A DNA stretch of 64,000 nt from Lindgomyces ingoldianus (Eukaryota > Ascomycota > Dothideomycetes > Pleosporales > Lindgomycetaceae): positions 1,114,228 through 1,178,227 of the forward strand of contig NW_022985179.1 in assembly GCF_010093535.1 (NCBI RefSeq). Direction: 5' to 3'. Below the pieces are notes generated by a model that saw only the letters and a program-made list of their open reading frames with translations, was not told the origin of the DNA and searched no databases. Numbering within the stretch: position 1 is the first letter of the stretch; each line of letters starts with the position of its first letter. Shown here one piece after another: positions 13,011 through 24,115 of this stretch. Position numbers and translations under genes: made by a program.

Positions 13011-13360
13011 CTAACTAGACTAACAACACCTATATATAAGACCTATTTTTTTTTATTTTTATTTTTTTTTTATATTATATGCACTTATTTTTCTTATTAT
13101 AAGGATCTATTACTATTAGCACTATATAAAAAGAGAAAAGAGCTAGGGGATTATACAGCAAAGCTTAGAAAGTAAAGGATAAAGAAAAAAAGAGCTATTT
13201 ATATAGCATAACTAGCCTATTCTAACACATAGCATTACTAAGGCAAGTCCTAATAAATAAAGTAAAGTAAAGGCAAAACATAATTAGATAGACCTACATA
13301 AACAAAAGAGAGGTAACGCGTACAGAAGGTAACTTTTTAGATAAAAAGAAAAGTTGCTAG

Positions 13361-13626
13361 TGTCTGTACACAGCAGCAGCGTTGCAGCCTAGATACAAGC
13401 AATCACGCACAAGCAGGATCACGTATCTATGTCACATAATGCTTGTGCGCGAACCTCTGTGCGTGAACATCTAGATATCCCCCTTTTCCTCTGTACAAAG
13501 GAAAAATAAGAAGTAATTAACACTAGTTACTTAACACCCTTGTGCAATGTTTATACTGTGCAAACCTCTCTGTCTTGTACGCATTTGCTGACACTAAGTG
13601 CTAGCTAGCAGAGAGTCTATTTAACA
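13361..13626 (+). repeat. copia-C1c 3' LTR
   Basis: 266 bp, matching 7445-7710 with a modest number of transition differences, followed immediately by the TSD AATAG. Confidence 0.95.
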
Positions 13627-13631
13627 AATAG

Positions 13632-15230
13632 CTTTATATAATAAGGTCTTATTATAAAAATCTTTATATAAGGTAATGTACTAGTTCTTTGCTTATATAT
13701 AGTTATTATAAAAGTAGTTTAATAACTAACATTTTTTTTATAGCAGACAAAGCACTTCTTTATCTATGTGCAGTTATCTCTAGATTATAGCCTAAACCTA
13801 AATAAAGATCTTCTATATTATTCTTTTCTACATAGAGAGAAGCTTTCTTCTTATTATGTAGACTCTTATTATGCAGAGTTATATTAGCAGTTTATGTAGT
13901 ATACATTAGGCAGTTTCTAGAGGTATTAGTTTACTCTTTAGTTTATAGTAACTTAAAGTAATGCCTGTAAGTTACTAAATAAAGCTTTGCATAAGGGCTT
14001 AATAGTAAATATAGCATGTTCTAGTTTTAGTTATCCTTAACAGGCTTATATAACAGTAGTGTGTAGTAAAATATCCTTTTAAAATTTTATTCTTAGTGCC
14101 CTTTATATAAGTGTAAGCTTATTAATTATTATTTTAAAGACTTTATGTAAACTTTTATTAAAGTTTTTTTATTAGTATTATGTAAAAGTTATTATTATCT
14201 AGTCTATCTAGTACTAGCTATAGTTTACATTAGTGTTAAAGTAACTACTTAAAGTGTTGTATAAATGCTTCTAGTTATGTCTAAGGCCTATGTTATGCAT
14301 ATAGTATATATTTACATAATTTTTTAAAATATCTAGAAAGATGTTTATGTACTAAGTTTTCTAAATATCTAGCTATTAATATAAATTAATAAAAATCTTT
14401 ATTTTATTTATAAAAATGTTATATAGTTAACTTATATAGTTATTATTTTTTTTATACTTTTTAAAATTATATAATTTTGTTTACTAAAAGTTTTTCTTTA
14501 GCAGTTTCCCTCTAGAGTAGAAGTTTATACAGGTTGTAATGTAGTATAGATTGTGCAGGTGGTATTAGTGGTGCATACACTACTGCAGGCGGTGGTGTGT
14601 ACAATTAAGGGTGTGGAGTAGGCGTTAGGTAGGGTGGCATGTATTGTTTGTACAGTGATTAGTGTAGTGCTAGCTAAGGTGTAAAAGCAGGTAATACTAG
14701 TATATTTAGTGTTAATAGCAGTATTATGTTTAGTCTGCTTCTGTGCAAAGCCTTATATAGTAATAAGAGTTGCGTATAAAGCCTTTCTAGTGCAATTACT
14801 TTCTCTTATGCTATATTATACAGCTTCTAGGCTTAGGTACCTTTAGTGCCTAGCTATAGTGTAATTTCTTTATCTTTTAGCACTTATATAAGCTTTTTTT
14901 TAAATATGTAGCTAAGTGCTAAAAAGTCTTATAGTGTTTATCTTTTAAAATTCTTTATATATGCACTTAAAAAAGTAGCGCCTTTCTAAGTTATTATATA
15001 TAGATTAGTAATTATATAACTTATATATAATTAAGTCTATAGGCTTTTTAAAGCTTTTAACATGTTAATCTTATTATTCTAGTACTCTAGGCTAGTCTTA
15101 TTTTATAGTGTTACCTTTAATATCCTTATGTCCTTTGTAAGTTGTTTATATAATAAGAATTATTTCTTATTCTTTTTATTATTACGCAGAGTTGTTAGTT
15201 GCTAATAGAATTTTATTATAATAGTATAGT
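13632..15230 (-). pseudogene. Copia gag/protease region, middle element
   Basis: Continuation of copia-C1b after the inner insertion. The part at about 14520-14760 stays GC-richer and on the minus strand gives a His/Cys/Thr-rich stretch with many alternative readings. I cannot assign a zinc knuckle with certainty. It is homologous to outer-element sequence at 19980-21770. Confidence 0.5.
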
Positions 15231-15890
15231 TAATTACTTTTCTAGTAGATTGCGCAGGTACTGCTGTTGTCTAGCTGCTAGGTTGTGCAGCTTTAATAGC
15301 TTTAGTGTGCGCCTTACACTATCTCCTTTTTACTTTGTATAGTAGCAGAGCTTGCTGTATAATGCAAAGTATTAATCTGCTATTCTAAGAGATAAGTAAC
15401 TAAACAAAGTACTTAATAAAGTGTAGGTGCTTTATTATTACTTTTCCTAAGAGATAGGTAACAAAATAAAGTGCCTTACAAGGCGTAGGGTTAATTACTT
15501 GTGCAGTAGATCGCGCAGGTACTGCTGTTGTCTAGCTGCTAGGTTGTGCAGCTTTAATAGCTTTAGTGTGCGCCTTACACTATCTCCTTCTTACTTTGTA
15601 CAGTAGCAGAGCTTGCTGTACAATGCAAAGGATTAATGTGCTATTGTCTAGCTGCTAGGTTGTACAGCTTTAGTAGCTTTAGTGTGCGTCTTACACTATT
15701 TCTTTCTTACTTTGTACAGTAGCAGAGCTTACTGTACAATGCAAAGGATTAATCTGCTATCCTAAAGGATAGGTAACTAAACAAAGTACCTTGCAGGGCG
15801 TAGGTGCTCTGTTGTCACTTTTCCTAAGGGATAGGTAATAAAACAAAGTACCTTATAAAGCGTAAGTACTTTATTATTACTCTTGCTAAT
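15230..15890 (-). repeat. Minisatellite in 5' leader of copia-C1b
   Basis: Two kinds of unit alternate. A block of about 130 bp, with TCTAGCTGCTAGGTTG and CAGTAGCAGAGCTTGCTGTA, occurs three times (starting near 15261, 15521 and 15641). A block of about 60 bp, with GATAGGTAACTAAACAAAGT, occurs about four times (near 15390, 15455, 15766, 15827). The array lies directly after the 5' LTR, in the untranslated leader. The outer copy has fewer units (21775-22160), so the array varies in length. Confidence 0.85.
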
Positions 15891-15920
15891 TTATAGTTAA
15901 TTAAATTAACTACTAATTAG

Positions 15921-16200
15921 TGTTAAATAGGCTCTAACAGCTAGCTGCTTATAGTATAAGCACTTAAGTAGTAAGAGTAAGAGTAGTGTACAGTGTGCAC
16001 AGTGTATAAGGTAGGTAAGGTAAGGGCAACATGTTTCTAGTTCTATTGCTCTTGTCTTTCCTCTATACAGAGGAAAAGGGGGCTATCTAGATGTTCGCGC
16101 ACAGAGGTTCGCGCACAAGCATCATGTGACATAGATACGTGATCCTGCTCGTGCGCGATCGCTTGTATCCAGGCCGCGACGCTGCTGCTGCGTACAGACA
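15921..16200 (-). repeat. copia-C1b 5' LTR (best-preserved LTR of the family)
   Basis: 280 bp, nearly free of RIP over its last 150 bases, with intact GTTCGCGCACA, GTGCGCGATCGC and GGCCGCGACG stretches. It pairs with 3388-3667, which carries many more transitions, so the two LTRs of one element decayed unequally. TSD CAGCA follows. Confidence 0.93.
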
Positions 16201-16205
16201 CAGCA

Positions 16206-19200
16206 TCTTTATTTTCTAGGTTAATTATATAAAGGTAGATTACTTATATTTTCTAAATAAAGACTACTATGTTATGTGTAAGTTTAATTCTTTTACTATT
16301 AAACTTAATAGGCTGCTTTTTTACTAGAATAGTTTTACTTTTTATATAAAACTTTACTTTTTATAGTTTTTTCTCTTTTTTTTATGTAAAATCTTTTATT
16401 ATAATGCTTAAAGTGTTATCTGTTTATAAGCTAGTAATACTAAAGGTGTACTTTTTTTTATTAGTAATTAAAAAGTAAAGGTTATATAAAAAAATATGCA
16501 TGCGTAGCTTTTTTTTTATAGTAGTTATAGTATGTCTTAAACTAATACAGTCCTAATTTAGCAGCTTTATACAAGGGTTATATAACCTAGAGTATTATAT
16601 TTAGTAGAAAGCTCTAGCGCATCTTCTTTAGTAGCTTTATATATAGTGTGCGCATAAGCTTATTTATTAATTAAATGTATGCTTATGTAATATTACATAG
16701 TTTAAAATACATTCTATATATAGCTTTTAGGCTTACTTTTATAGCTAAAAGTAGTCTTTAGCTTATCTTCTAAATAGTTAGTAACTAAGTAAGAATTTCT
16801 TTTTTTTTATCTATGTAGCTTGTAAACACTAGGCAGGATTTTTTATATAGTTAGGTTGTTTTACCTTTTACTTTTTATATAAAGTAGAGGTTAAAAATCT
16901 AACTTTTATACTTTATTAAGTTATAACGTACCTAACAGGTTGGCCGGCCACTTTTGCCAAGCCCCTACTAAAACCACCCTATTCTCTCGCAAAACAGCCT
17001 ACTTTAGCCCTATATAAAGTAATACAACATAAGATATTATTTAGAGTCTACTTTTACTACTTACTTACACATACGCAAGTTATGCTTAGTTTAATTACAC
17101 TGCCTACATTACTTTTAACTTAGCTTACTTTTTTTAGCGCGCACCTGCGTCTTTAGCTTCTTCCTATTACTACGCGCTCTAAACTCCTTTAGAGCAGTTA
17201 GATAAGCTCTATTTTTAACTATTAAAGTCTCTTCTGCCTAAATCTACTTTCTTTTATGTAATTTATATTATATAGTAGCTTTATTTACTGCTTAAAGCTC
17301 TATAATCTTATAGTCTACTTTGTTATGTTAATGCCCTAGATAACTGTTATCTACTTTTTATTACTTTACTATATTACTTTTAGCTGTCTTTATCTTTCTA
17401 AAGCTATAACAACTGCTCTAGTTAATATTTAGCCTATTATAAAGCCTAACTTATTAAAGTTATACTTATTTTTATCCTAGATACTATACTTAGCTTTTAT
17501 GTTAGCTACTAGGCAAAACTAGCTCTAGATAACCTCTAGATCTTTATAAAGCGCTTTTTTATAATTATACTTATAATTAAACTTTATTATAAACTTAAGG
17601 CAGTGCTTAACCTACATACTAGTCTAGTTTAAGCTAACCTAGCCTAGATTACACTCTATAGGTAAGGAATTAGCTATATTAGCTACAGCTGTAAGCTTAA
17701 AGAAAAATCTGCGTGTTATAAGCTTAAGTATGTACTTAACAACTACTTTTTTTTTAAGCTTAGTTAGATTTCTTAATTTAGGCTAGCATTCTGCTTGTAA
17801 AGGCTGTCTAGCGCGTTAATTGCTTAGTGTTGTGTAAGAGACATTATAGATAGCTACAGCGTGTTGCAAGAAAAGTTTTAAGTCTTATTTAAAAGCCTAA
17901 AGAGCAAGCTATATCTAACGTTATTTAAAAGATTTAATCTAGTGTTGTTGTTAAGGCATTATGTAGATAGGTAAAGTTTAGTAGGGGCTTAGCAAAAGTG
18001 GCCAGCCAACCTGTGTGGCCGGCCAACCTGTTAGGTACGTTACACTATAACCTTAAAAGTGCTGTTAGTAATTAAAGTGTTTATTTCTATATAGTCTAAT
18101 TTCTTAAATAGTTTTTTAAGTATAGTAATTACACTGTCTATATAAAGCTTAATAGATAAGGCCTAATTATTCTTTTTTTTTTAGGTTAGAAATGCTTAGT
18201 CTAGACTTTATGTAGGTTTTCTTTACCTTTTACTTTTTTTAGTATCTATATTTTCTTTTTACACGAGTGTAGCATTACTATTCTAAGGGGCTTAGTCTGT
18301 AGTAGGCTCTAGTTCTACCTTTATAACATTTTTATAAGGCTATTTTTTTTCTTTTCTTTAAAGAATCTTTTTATACAAAGATTAGTTTATCTAGGTTATT
18401 TATTATAAGTAAGTTTTTTTTTTTTCTATAGTATAGTTTAACCTATGTATATTAAAGCTTTAGTAGGCTATTTTTTCTCTTAATAATAATGTCTTTTCTT
18501 TTAATACTTTTAATTTTATATAAGCTAGTCTAGCTTTTCTTCTCTCTTTATGCTATAATCTTTAAGCTAAGAGGGAGGTTAAGAACTTTATATGTTATAA
18601 AGCTATTATAAGTGTTAATTATATAATTAATGTTTACTTTTATATAGTCTTTTTAAAGTATCTTTATTACCTTTTTTATAGCGCTTGCTTATGTAATAAT
18701 GTGTAGTAATAGTAAAAAGTTTAGGTTAATTCTTAAGTATGCCCTAAAGACTAGCAGTGTAGGTACTAGACTATGCAGGCTAGCTGTGTTGTTTAGAGCC
18801 TTAACTGCTATCTATAGAATAGCCTTATTATCTGTACAGTTACCTAGCTTAGTCTTTAAGATGTTAAACACTTATTAGAGAGGTGTATGTGCGCACTTAA
18901 CCTTTTTAACTACCTAATATGCTTTTATAGGCATCTGCCTACATATAGCTTTTATAATCTTTATATAAGCTTAAAAATCCTTTAAAGTAAAGTTTATACT
19001 AAAGTTATGCATAATATAGTCTAAAGGTTCTTAATAAGTGTTAATCTAGTATTTGCATAGTGCATCCTAGGTATCTTGTGTAGACATAGATTTTAAGAAT
19101 GTAGCAGCCTAAAATAATGTGTTTACATTAATAACATATAAAACATCTTTATTATTAATTTATATAACATTAATAATAACTTTATAGTTAAAGTAAGTGT

Positions 19201-20880
19201 TATTTTTAATTATAAACTTAAATTTTTATAAGGCCTAGTTATATAATTAGTAGAGGTAGTAGAACTTCTTAATCTCTTCTAGCACTACAGCATTAATGTT
19301 ATAGCTAGCGCTAGTTAGCATCTTCTAGAGTCTCTTTATGCAGGGGTGTCTAAATTAGTAGTAGAGGCAGTAGAGTTTTAATTTAGTAAAGAAAGATATA
19401 AATTCTTTTTTACTAATATTAAAAAAAAGTGTCTTTATTTTTATATAATAAAAATAGTAGTTTTATCTTTATATATAATAACATTTAAAACATTATTAAA
19501 GTATACTCTAAGTTAGTTAGCATCTGCTAGTAATAGTAAAAATAGTGTTAAAGTCTCTAGAATATAGTATATAACTAGACTAATTAAGTTCTAGATTTAT
19601 ATAGTACTAATTAATCTTTTTAGTGTCTAGCTTTTAAAGCTAATATTTGTTTAGCTAAGTGTCTAATTAATTTCTATACATAAGTTTTTTTATATATATG
19701 CCTTAAGTTAAAACTTACTAATAGTAAAAATCTTTACTACACTTATGTTCTATAGTTTACTTTAGTATACTATATAGTATTAGTTATTAAGAATAAACTG
19801 CTTAGCATACTTCTTAGATTTAATGCTATAGATGTCCTTTTTTATTACATAGTGTAGATAGGCAGTAGAGGTAAAGTAGTTAATAGCTTTTTTAAAATTT
19901 TTACTTTTTTATTTTATTTTCTTTACATTATATAAATTTTTTTTTAGAGTAACTTTTAAAGTCTTAGATGTATAAAGTAATAGCTTTATATAATAAAGTC
20001 TTATTATAGAAATCTTTATATAAGGTAATGTACTAGTTCTTTGCTTATGTATAGTTATTATAAGAGTAGTTTAATAACTAACATTTTTTCTTATAGTAGA
20101 TAAAGCACTTCTTTATCTATGTACAGTTATCTCTAGATTATAGCCTAAACTTAAATAAAGATTTTTTATATTATTCTTTTCTACATAGAGAGAAGCTTTC
20201 TTCTTGTTATGTAAACTTTTATTATGTAAAGTTATATTAGCAGTCTGTGTAGTATATATTAGGCAGTTTCTAGAGGTATTAGTTTACCCTTTAGTCTATA
20301 GTAACTTAGAGTAATGCCTATAAGTTGCTAAATAAGGCTTTACATAAGAGCTTAATAGTAAACATAGCATGTTTTAGTTCTAGTTATCCTTAACAGGCTT
20401 ATATAATAGTAGTGTGCAGTAGAACATTTCTTTAAAATTTTATTTTTAGTGCCTTTTATATAAGTGTAAGCTTATTAATTATTACTTTAAAAACTTTATA
20501 TAAACTCTTATTAAAGTTTTTTTATTAGCATTATATAAAAGTTATTATTGTCTAGTCTGTCTAGTACTAGCTATAGTTTACATTAGTGTTAAAGTAACTA
20601 CTTAAGGTGTTATATAAATGCTTCTAGTTATGTCTAAGGCCTATGTTGTGCATATAGTACATATTTGCATAACCTTCTAGAATATCTAGAAAGATGTCTA
20701 TATACTAAGTTTTCTAGATATTTAGCTATTAATATAAATTAATAAAGATCTTTATTTTATTTATAAAGATTTTATATAGTTAACTTATATAGTTATTATT
20801 TTTTTATGCTTTTTAGAATTATATAATTTTGTTTACTAAGAGTTTTTTTTTAGTAGTTTCTTTCTAGAGTAGAAGTTTAT
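16206..20880 (-). pseudogene. Copia pol remnant of outer element (part 2)
   Basis: Minus-strand RT and integrase sequence homologous to 4790-7440. The LVPTLLVF-type integrase segment is at about 18690-18860. It is interrupted at 16924-18042 by Fot-A copy 2, whose empty site appears at about 5502. Many RIP-type stops are present. Confidence 0.75.
16926..18040 (-). mobile_element. Fot-A copy 2: internally deleted Fot1/pogo-like transposon
   Basis: 1115 bp from ACGTAC to GTACGT with TA on both sides, inserted in the reverse orientation to copy 1. It has the same TIRs (GGCCGGCCA, TTTTGCCAAGCCCCTA) and the same internal deletion junction (near 17310), so copies 1 and 2 descend from one deleted parent. 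One left TIR subunit (CACACAGGTTGGCCGGC-like) is missing from the left end but present on the right. Confidence 0.92.
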
Positions 20881-20888
20881 ATAAGTTA

Positions 20889-21065
20889 TGTAGAGGATAA
20901 AATAGCCTGGCAGTAGCTGTTTAGAAGATTAGATGAAGTAACTCTGCTATCTAAGAGAGCTAAGGGCTCTCCTTATATACACCAAGCTTTAGAACATAAT
21001 ATCTCTAGATCCTAAGCTGTGTCCTAGGCTCTAAGCCCTAGCTAAGGCTCTTAGTATACGCGACA
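20889..21065 (-). repeat. Solo LTR, family D (partly RIP-decayed)
   Basis: 177 bp with TG...CA ends, flanked by AGTTA on both sides (20884-20888 and 21066-21070). The middle Copia element shows the empty site at about 14531. It is the reverse complement of the solo LTR at 41311-41487, with extra C-to-T/G-to-A changes. No internal region is present in this window. Confidence 0.9.
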
Positions 21066-21775
21066 AGTTATAATGTAGTATAAATTATGCAGGTAGTATT
21101 AGTAGTGCATACACTACTGCAGGCGGTAGTGTGTACAATTAAGGGTGTGGAGCAGGCGTTAGGTAGAGTAGCATGTATTATTTGTACAGTAATTAGTGTA
21201 GTGCTAGCTAAGGTGTAGAAGCAGGTAATGCTAGTATATTTAGTGTTATTAGCAGCATTATGTTTAGTCTGCTTCTATATAAAGCCTTATATAGTAATAA
21301 GGGTTATGTATAAAGCTTTTTTAGTGTAATTACTGTTTCTTATGCTATATTATACAGCTTCTAGGCTTAGGTACTTTTAGTGCTTAGCTATAGTGTAATT
21401 TTTTTATTCTTTAGCACTTATATAAGCTCTCTTTTAAATGTGTAGCTAAGTGCTAAAAAGTCTTATAATGTTTATTTTTTAAAATTCTTTATATATAAAC
21501 TTAAAAAAGTAGCGCCCTTTTAAGTTATTATATGTAAATTAGTAATTATATAACTTATATATAATTAAGTTTATAAGCTTATTAGAGCTTTTAACATATT
21601 AATCTTATTATTTTAGTACTTTAGGCTAGTCTTATTTTATAGTGTTACCTTTAATATTTCTATATCCTTTATAAGTTATTTATATAATAGAAAGTATTTT
21701 TTATTTTTTTTTATTATTATATAAAGTTATTAGTTGCTAGTAACATTTTATTATAATAGTATAGTTAATTACTTT
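21066..21775 (-). pseudogene. Copia gag region, outer element
   Basis: Homologous to 14532-15230 of the middle element and continuing its minus-strand frame, with more RIP damage. No intact motif is seen. Confidence 0.45.
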
Positions 21776-22160
21776 TTTTAGTAAATTACGCAGGTACTAC
21801 TGTTATCTAGCTGCTAAGTTGTGCAGCTTTAATAGCTTTAGTGTGCACCTTACACTATCTTCTTCTTCCTTTATATAGTAGTAGAGCTTACTATATAATG
21901 TAAAGGATTAATTTGCTATTATCTAGCTACTAAGTTATGCAGCTTTAATAGCTTTAGTATATGTCTTACACTATCTCTTTCTTACTTTATATAGTAGTAG
22001 AGCTTGCTATATAATGTAAAAAATTAATTTACTATTTTAAAAAATAAGTAACTAAATAAAGTACTTTATAAAGTATAAGTGCTTTATTATTACTCTTTTT
22101 AAAAGATAAGTAATAAAATAAAGTACTTTATAAAGTATAAGTACTTTATTATTACTTTTA
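21775..22160 (-). repeat. Minisatellite in 5' leader of copia-C1a
   Basis: Two copies of the 130-bp-type unit (near 21806 and 21925) and two of the 60-bp-type unit (near 22045 and 22107). These are the same units as at 15230-15890, but fewer and more mutated. Confidence 0.8.
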
Positions 22161-22195
22161 CTAATTTATAGTTAATTAAATTAACTACTAATTAG

Positions 22196-22475
22196 TGTTA
22201 AATAAGCTCTAATAGCTAGCTACTTATAGTATAAGCACTTAAGTAGTAAAAGTAAGAGTAGTGTACAGTGTGCATAGTGTATAAGGTAGGTAAAGTAAAA
22301 GCAACATGTTTCTAGTTCTATTACTCTTATCTTTCCTTTATATAGAGGAAAAGAGGGATATCTAGATGTTTGCGCACAGAGGTTCGCCCACAAGCATTAT
22401 GTGACATAGATACGTGATCCTGCTTGTGCGCGATTGCTTGTATCCAGGCCGCAACGCTGCTGCTGCGTACAGACA
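22196..22475 (-). repeat. copia-C1a 5' LTR
   Basis: 280 bp, TGTTAAATAAG to GTACAGACA, pairing with 1992-2271 and followed by the TSD TTTTA. The short open frame starting at 22414 runs from this LTR into Fot-B and has no meaning. Confidence 0.92.
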
Positions 22476-22515
22476 TTTTAGTTATATAATTTATTTAGTT
22501 ATTTCTTTTACTATA

Positions 22516-23510
22516 ACATACTTCACAGGCGAGTTGCTTACACACCTAAGTTACTTACTTTTGCTAAGACTCTACTATACTACTTTTTTTACACTAATGC
22601 ATTTCTAACAATACTACTTAAACATGTTAAAGGAACATTAAATGTAGCTTACACTTTAAGCTTTTAAATAAAATATAATACTTTTTAAATAACATGCTAC
22701 AGCTATCTATAAGGTTTTTTAAAAGATAATAAGTAACTAATGTGCTAGATAACCTTTTTAAGCTAATTATATAGCTAACTTATAAAAGCTAGATAATAAT
22801 AAAAAGCAGGTAATTATTTAGCACATACTTAAGCTAGATGCGTAAGGATTTCCCTCTTAGCTAGCAGCTATAGCTAATATAGCTAATTCTTTACACGCTA
22901 AGCATAATATAGGCTATATTAGCATAAACTAGCCTAATATGTTTATTAAGAAGTACTTAAAGCTTAAAGTAAAGTTTAAGCATAAGTATAATAATAAAAA
23001 AGCTTTTTATAAATTTTTTATAGTAATTTAAAGCTAGTTTAACCTTATAAAGAATATTAAAGCTAAGTATAGCATTTAAGATAATAACATGTATAACTTT
23101 AATAAGACAGAGTTTATAATAGGCTAGATATCTACTAAAGTAGTTGTTATAAGTTTAGAGAGATAAGGACAGCTAAAAGCAGTCTAGCTAAGCAACTAGC
23201 AGTAGACAACAGCTATTTAGGGCATTAATGCTAAAGAGTAGGCTATTCTGCCCTTTATTATTTTTTAAGATAGTAATTACTTTATAAACTAGTATAAAAA
23301 GAAAAATCTACTTTAGAATTAGGTTATTATAGTTTCTAAGCGCAGCTAGACTACTAATTAGCTTAGTTTAGACTAGTTAAAGCACTTTAACATGTATATA
23401 AAAAAGTGTACTATTAGCAGCTACTATTTACTAGTTATTAACAGCTATAAAAGCTATAACTTACTTTATTTTTAGTAATACTATAAAAATAATAAAATTA
23501 TTACTATTTA
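22516..23510 (+). mobile_element. Fot-B copy 1: 5' part of a Fot1/pogo-like transposon
   Basis: It begins at ACATACTTCACAGG after TA, a decayed form of the TIR seen intact at 27188, followed by a TTTTGCTAAGACTCTA motif like that of Fot-A. The translation follows a Fot1-type DDE transposase: a FIIGQIST stretch, GINAK, ILPFIIF, LDQLKHFN, then VINSYKS where LILDGHES is expected, so a catalytic Asp is lost. At 23509-23510 a second Fot-B copy is inserted at TA. The remainder of copy 1 is not seen. Confidence 0.8.
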
Positions 23511-24115
23511 ACATACTTTACAGGCAAGTTGCTTACACACCTAAGTTGCTTACTTTTGCTAAGACCCTACTAAACTACTTTTTCTACACTAATGCATTCT
23601 TTATAACACTACTTAAATGTGCTAAAAGAATGTTAGATATAGCTTACACTTTAAGCTTTTAAATAAAATATAAAGCTTTTAAAGAAACATGCTATAGCTA
23701 TATATAAAGTTTTATAAAAGATAATAAATAACTATAGCACTAGACAACATTTATAAGCTAATTCTATAGCTAAATTATAAAGGCTAGGTAATAAAAAAAT
23801 TAAGTAATTATTAAGACTATACTTAAGCTATGTATATAAAGAATTTCCTCTTAGATAGCATTTATAGCTAATATAGCTAATTCTTTGCGCACTAAGCATA
23901 ATCTAGGCTATGTTTATATAAACTAGCCTAGTATATTTATAAAGTGTTATTTAAAGCTTAAAGTAACATTTAAGTGTAAGTATAACTATAAAAAAGCTTT
24001 TTATAAAAGTTTTAAAGTAATTTAAAGCAGGTTTAGCCTTATAAAAAATATTAAAGCTAAGTATAGCATTTAGAATAATAACATATATAACTTTAATAAG
24101 ATAAGCTTTATAATT
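23511..24115 (+). mobile_element. Fot-B copy 2: truncated
   Basis: It starts with the same TIR (ACATACTTTACAGGCAAG) directly after TA inside copy 1. It follows the 5' half of the transposase to about 24115, where similarity stops in AT-rich sequence that belongs to a Copia element. No 3' TIR is seen. It is heavily RIP-decayed. Confidence 0.75.

Larger units (their letters stand above)
7445..13626 (+). mobile_element. Inner Ty1/Copia retrotransposon (copia-C1c)
   Basis: A plus-strand element of 6182 bp flanked by AATAG (7440-7444 and 13627-13631). The uninterrupted target is visible in the outer element at about 19977-19985. Identical-length 266-bp LTRs lie at each end. A purine-rich stretch before the right LTR (about 13340-13360) is a candidate polypurine tract. 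The body holds gag/protease, integrase, RT and RNase H in Copia order. Its 5' leader lacks the minisatellite of the middle and outer copies and its LTR is partly different, so it is a distinct subfamily. It is the youngest of the three, yet its coding region is RIP-degraded too. Confidence 0.95.
3388..16200 (-). mobile_element. Middle Ty1/Copia retrotransposon (copia-C1b)
   Basis: Flanked by CAGCA on both sides (3383-3387 and 16201-16205). Outer-element sequence ends at 3387 and resumes at 16206, matching the uninterrupted homologous stretch around 4787. The 280-bp LTRs are at 3388-3667 and 15921-16200. The body (3668-7444 and 13632-15920) is split by the inner element at 7445-13626. The minus-strand domain order is leader repeats, gag/protease, integrase, RT, RNase H. 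Net length is about 6.6 kb, usual for Ty1/Copia. RIP-type stops occur throughout, less dense near the right LTR. Confidence 0.93.
1992..22475 (-). mobile_element. Outer Ty1/Copia retrotransposon (copia-C1a)
   Basis: A minus-strand element bounded by two 280-bp LTRs and flanked by the direct repeat TTTTA (1987-1991 and 22476-22480). Its own sequence is 1992-3387, then 16206-22195 plus the right LTR. The middle is occupied by the element at 3388-16200. It also hosts a Fot-A copy (16926-18040) and a 177-bp solo LTR (20889-21065). Read on the minus strand, the order is LTR, leader minisatellite, gag/protease region, integrase, reverse transcriptase/RNase H, LTR, which is Copia order. All coding parts are broken by TAG/TAA stops typical of RIP. 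Confidence 0.9.

Noticed and set aside
15230..15890. CRISPR array
   Set aside because: Units are long, directly adjacent and unequal, with no constant spacer length; the host is a fungus and the array sits in a Copia leader.
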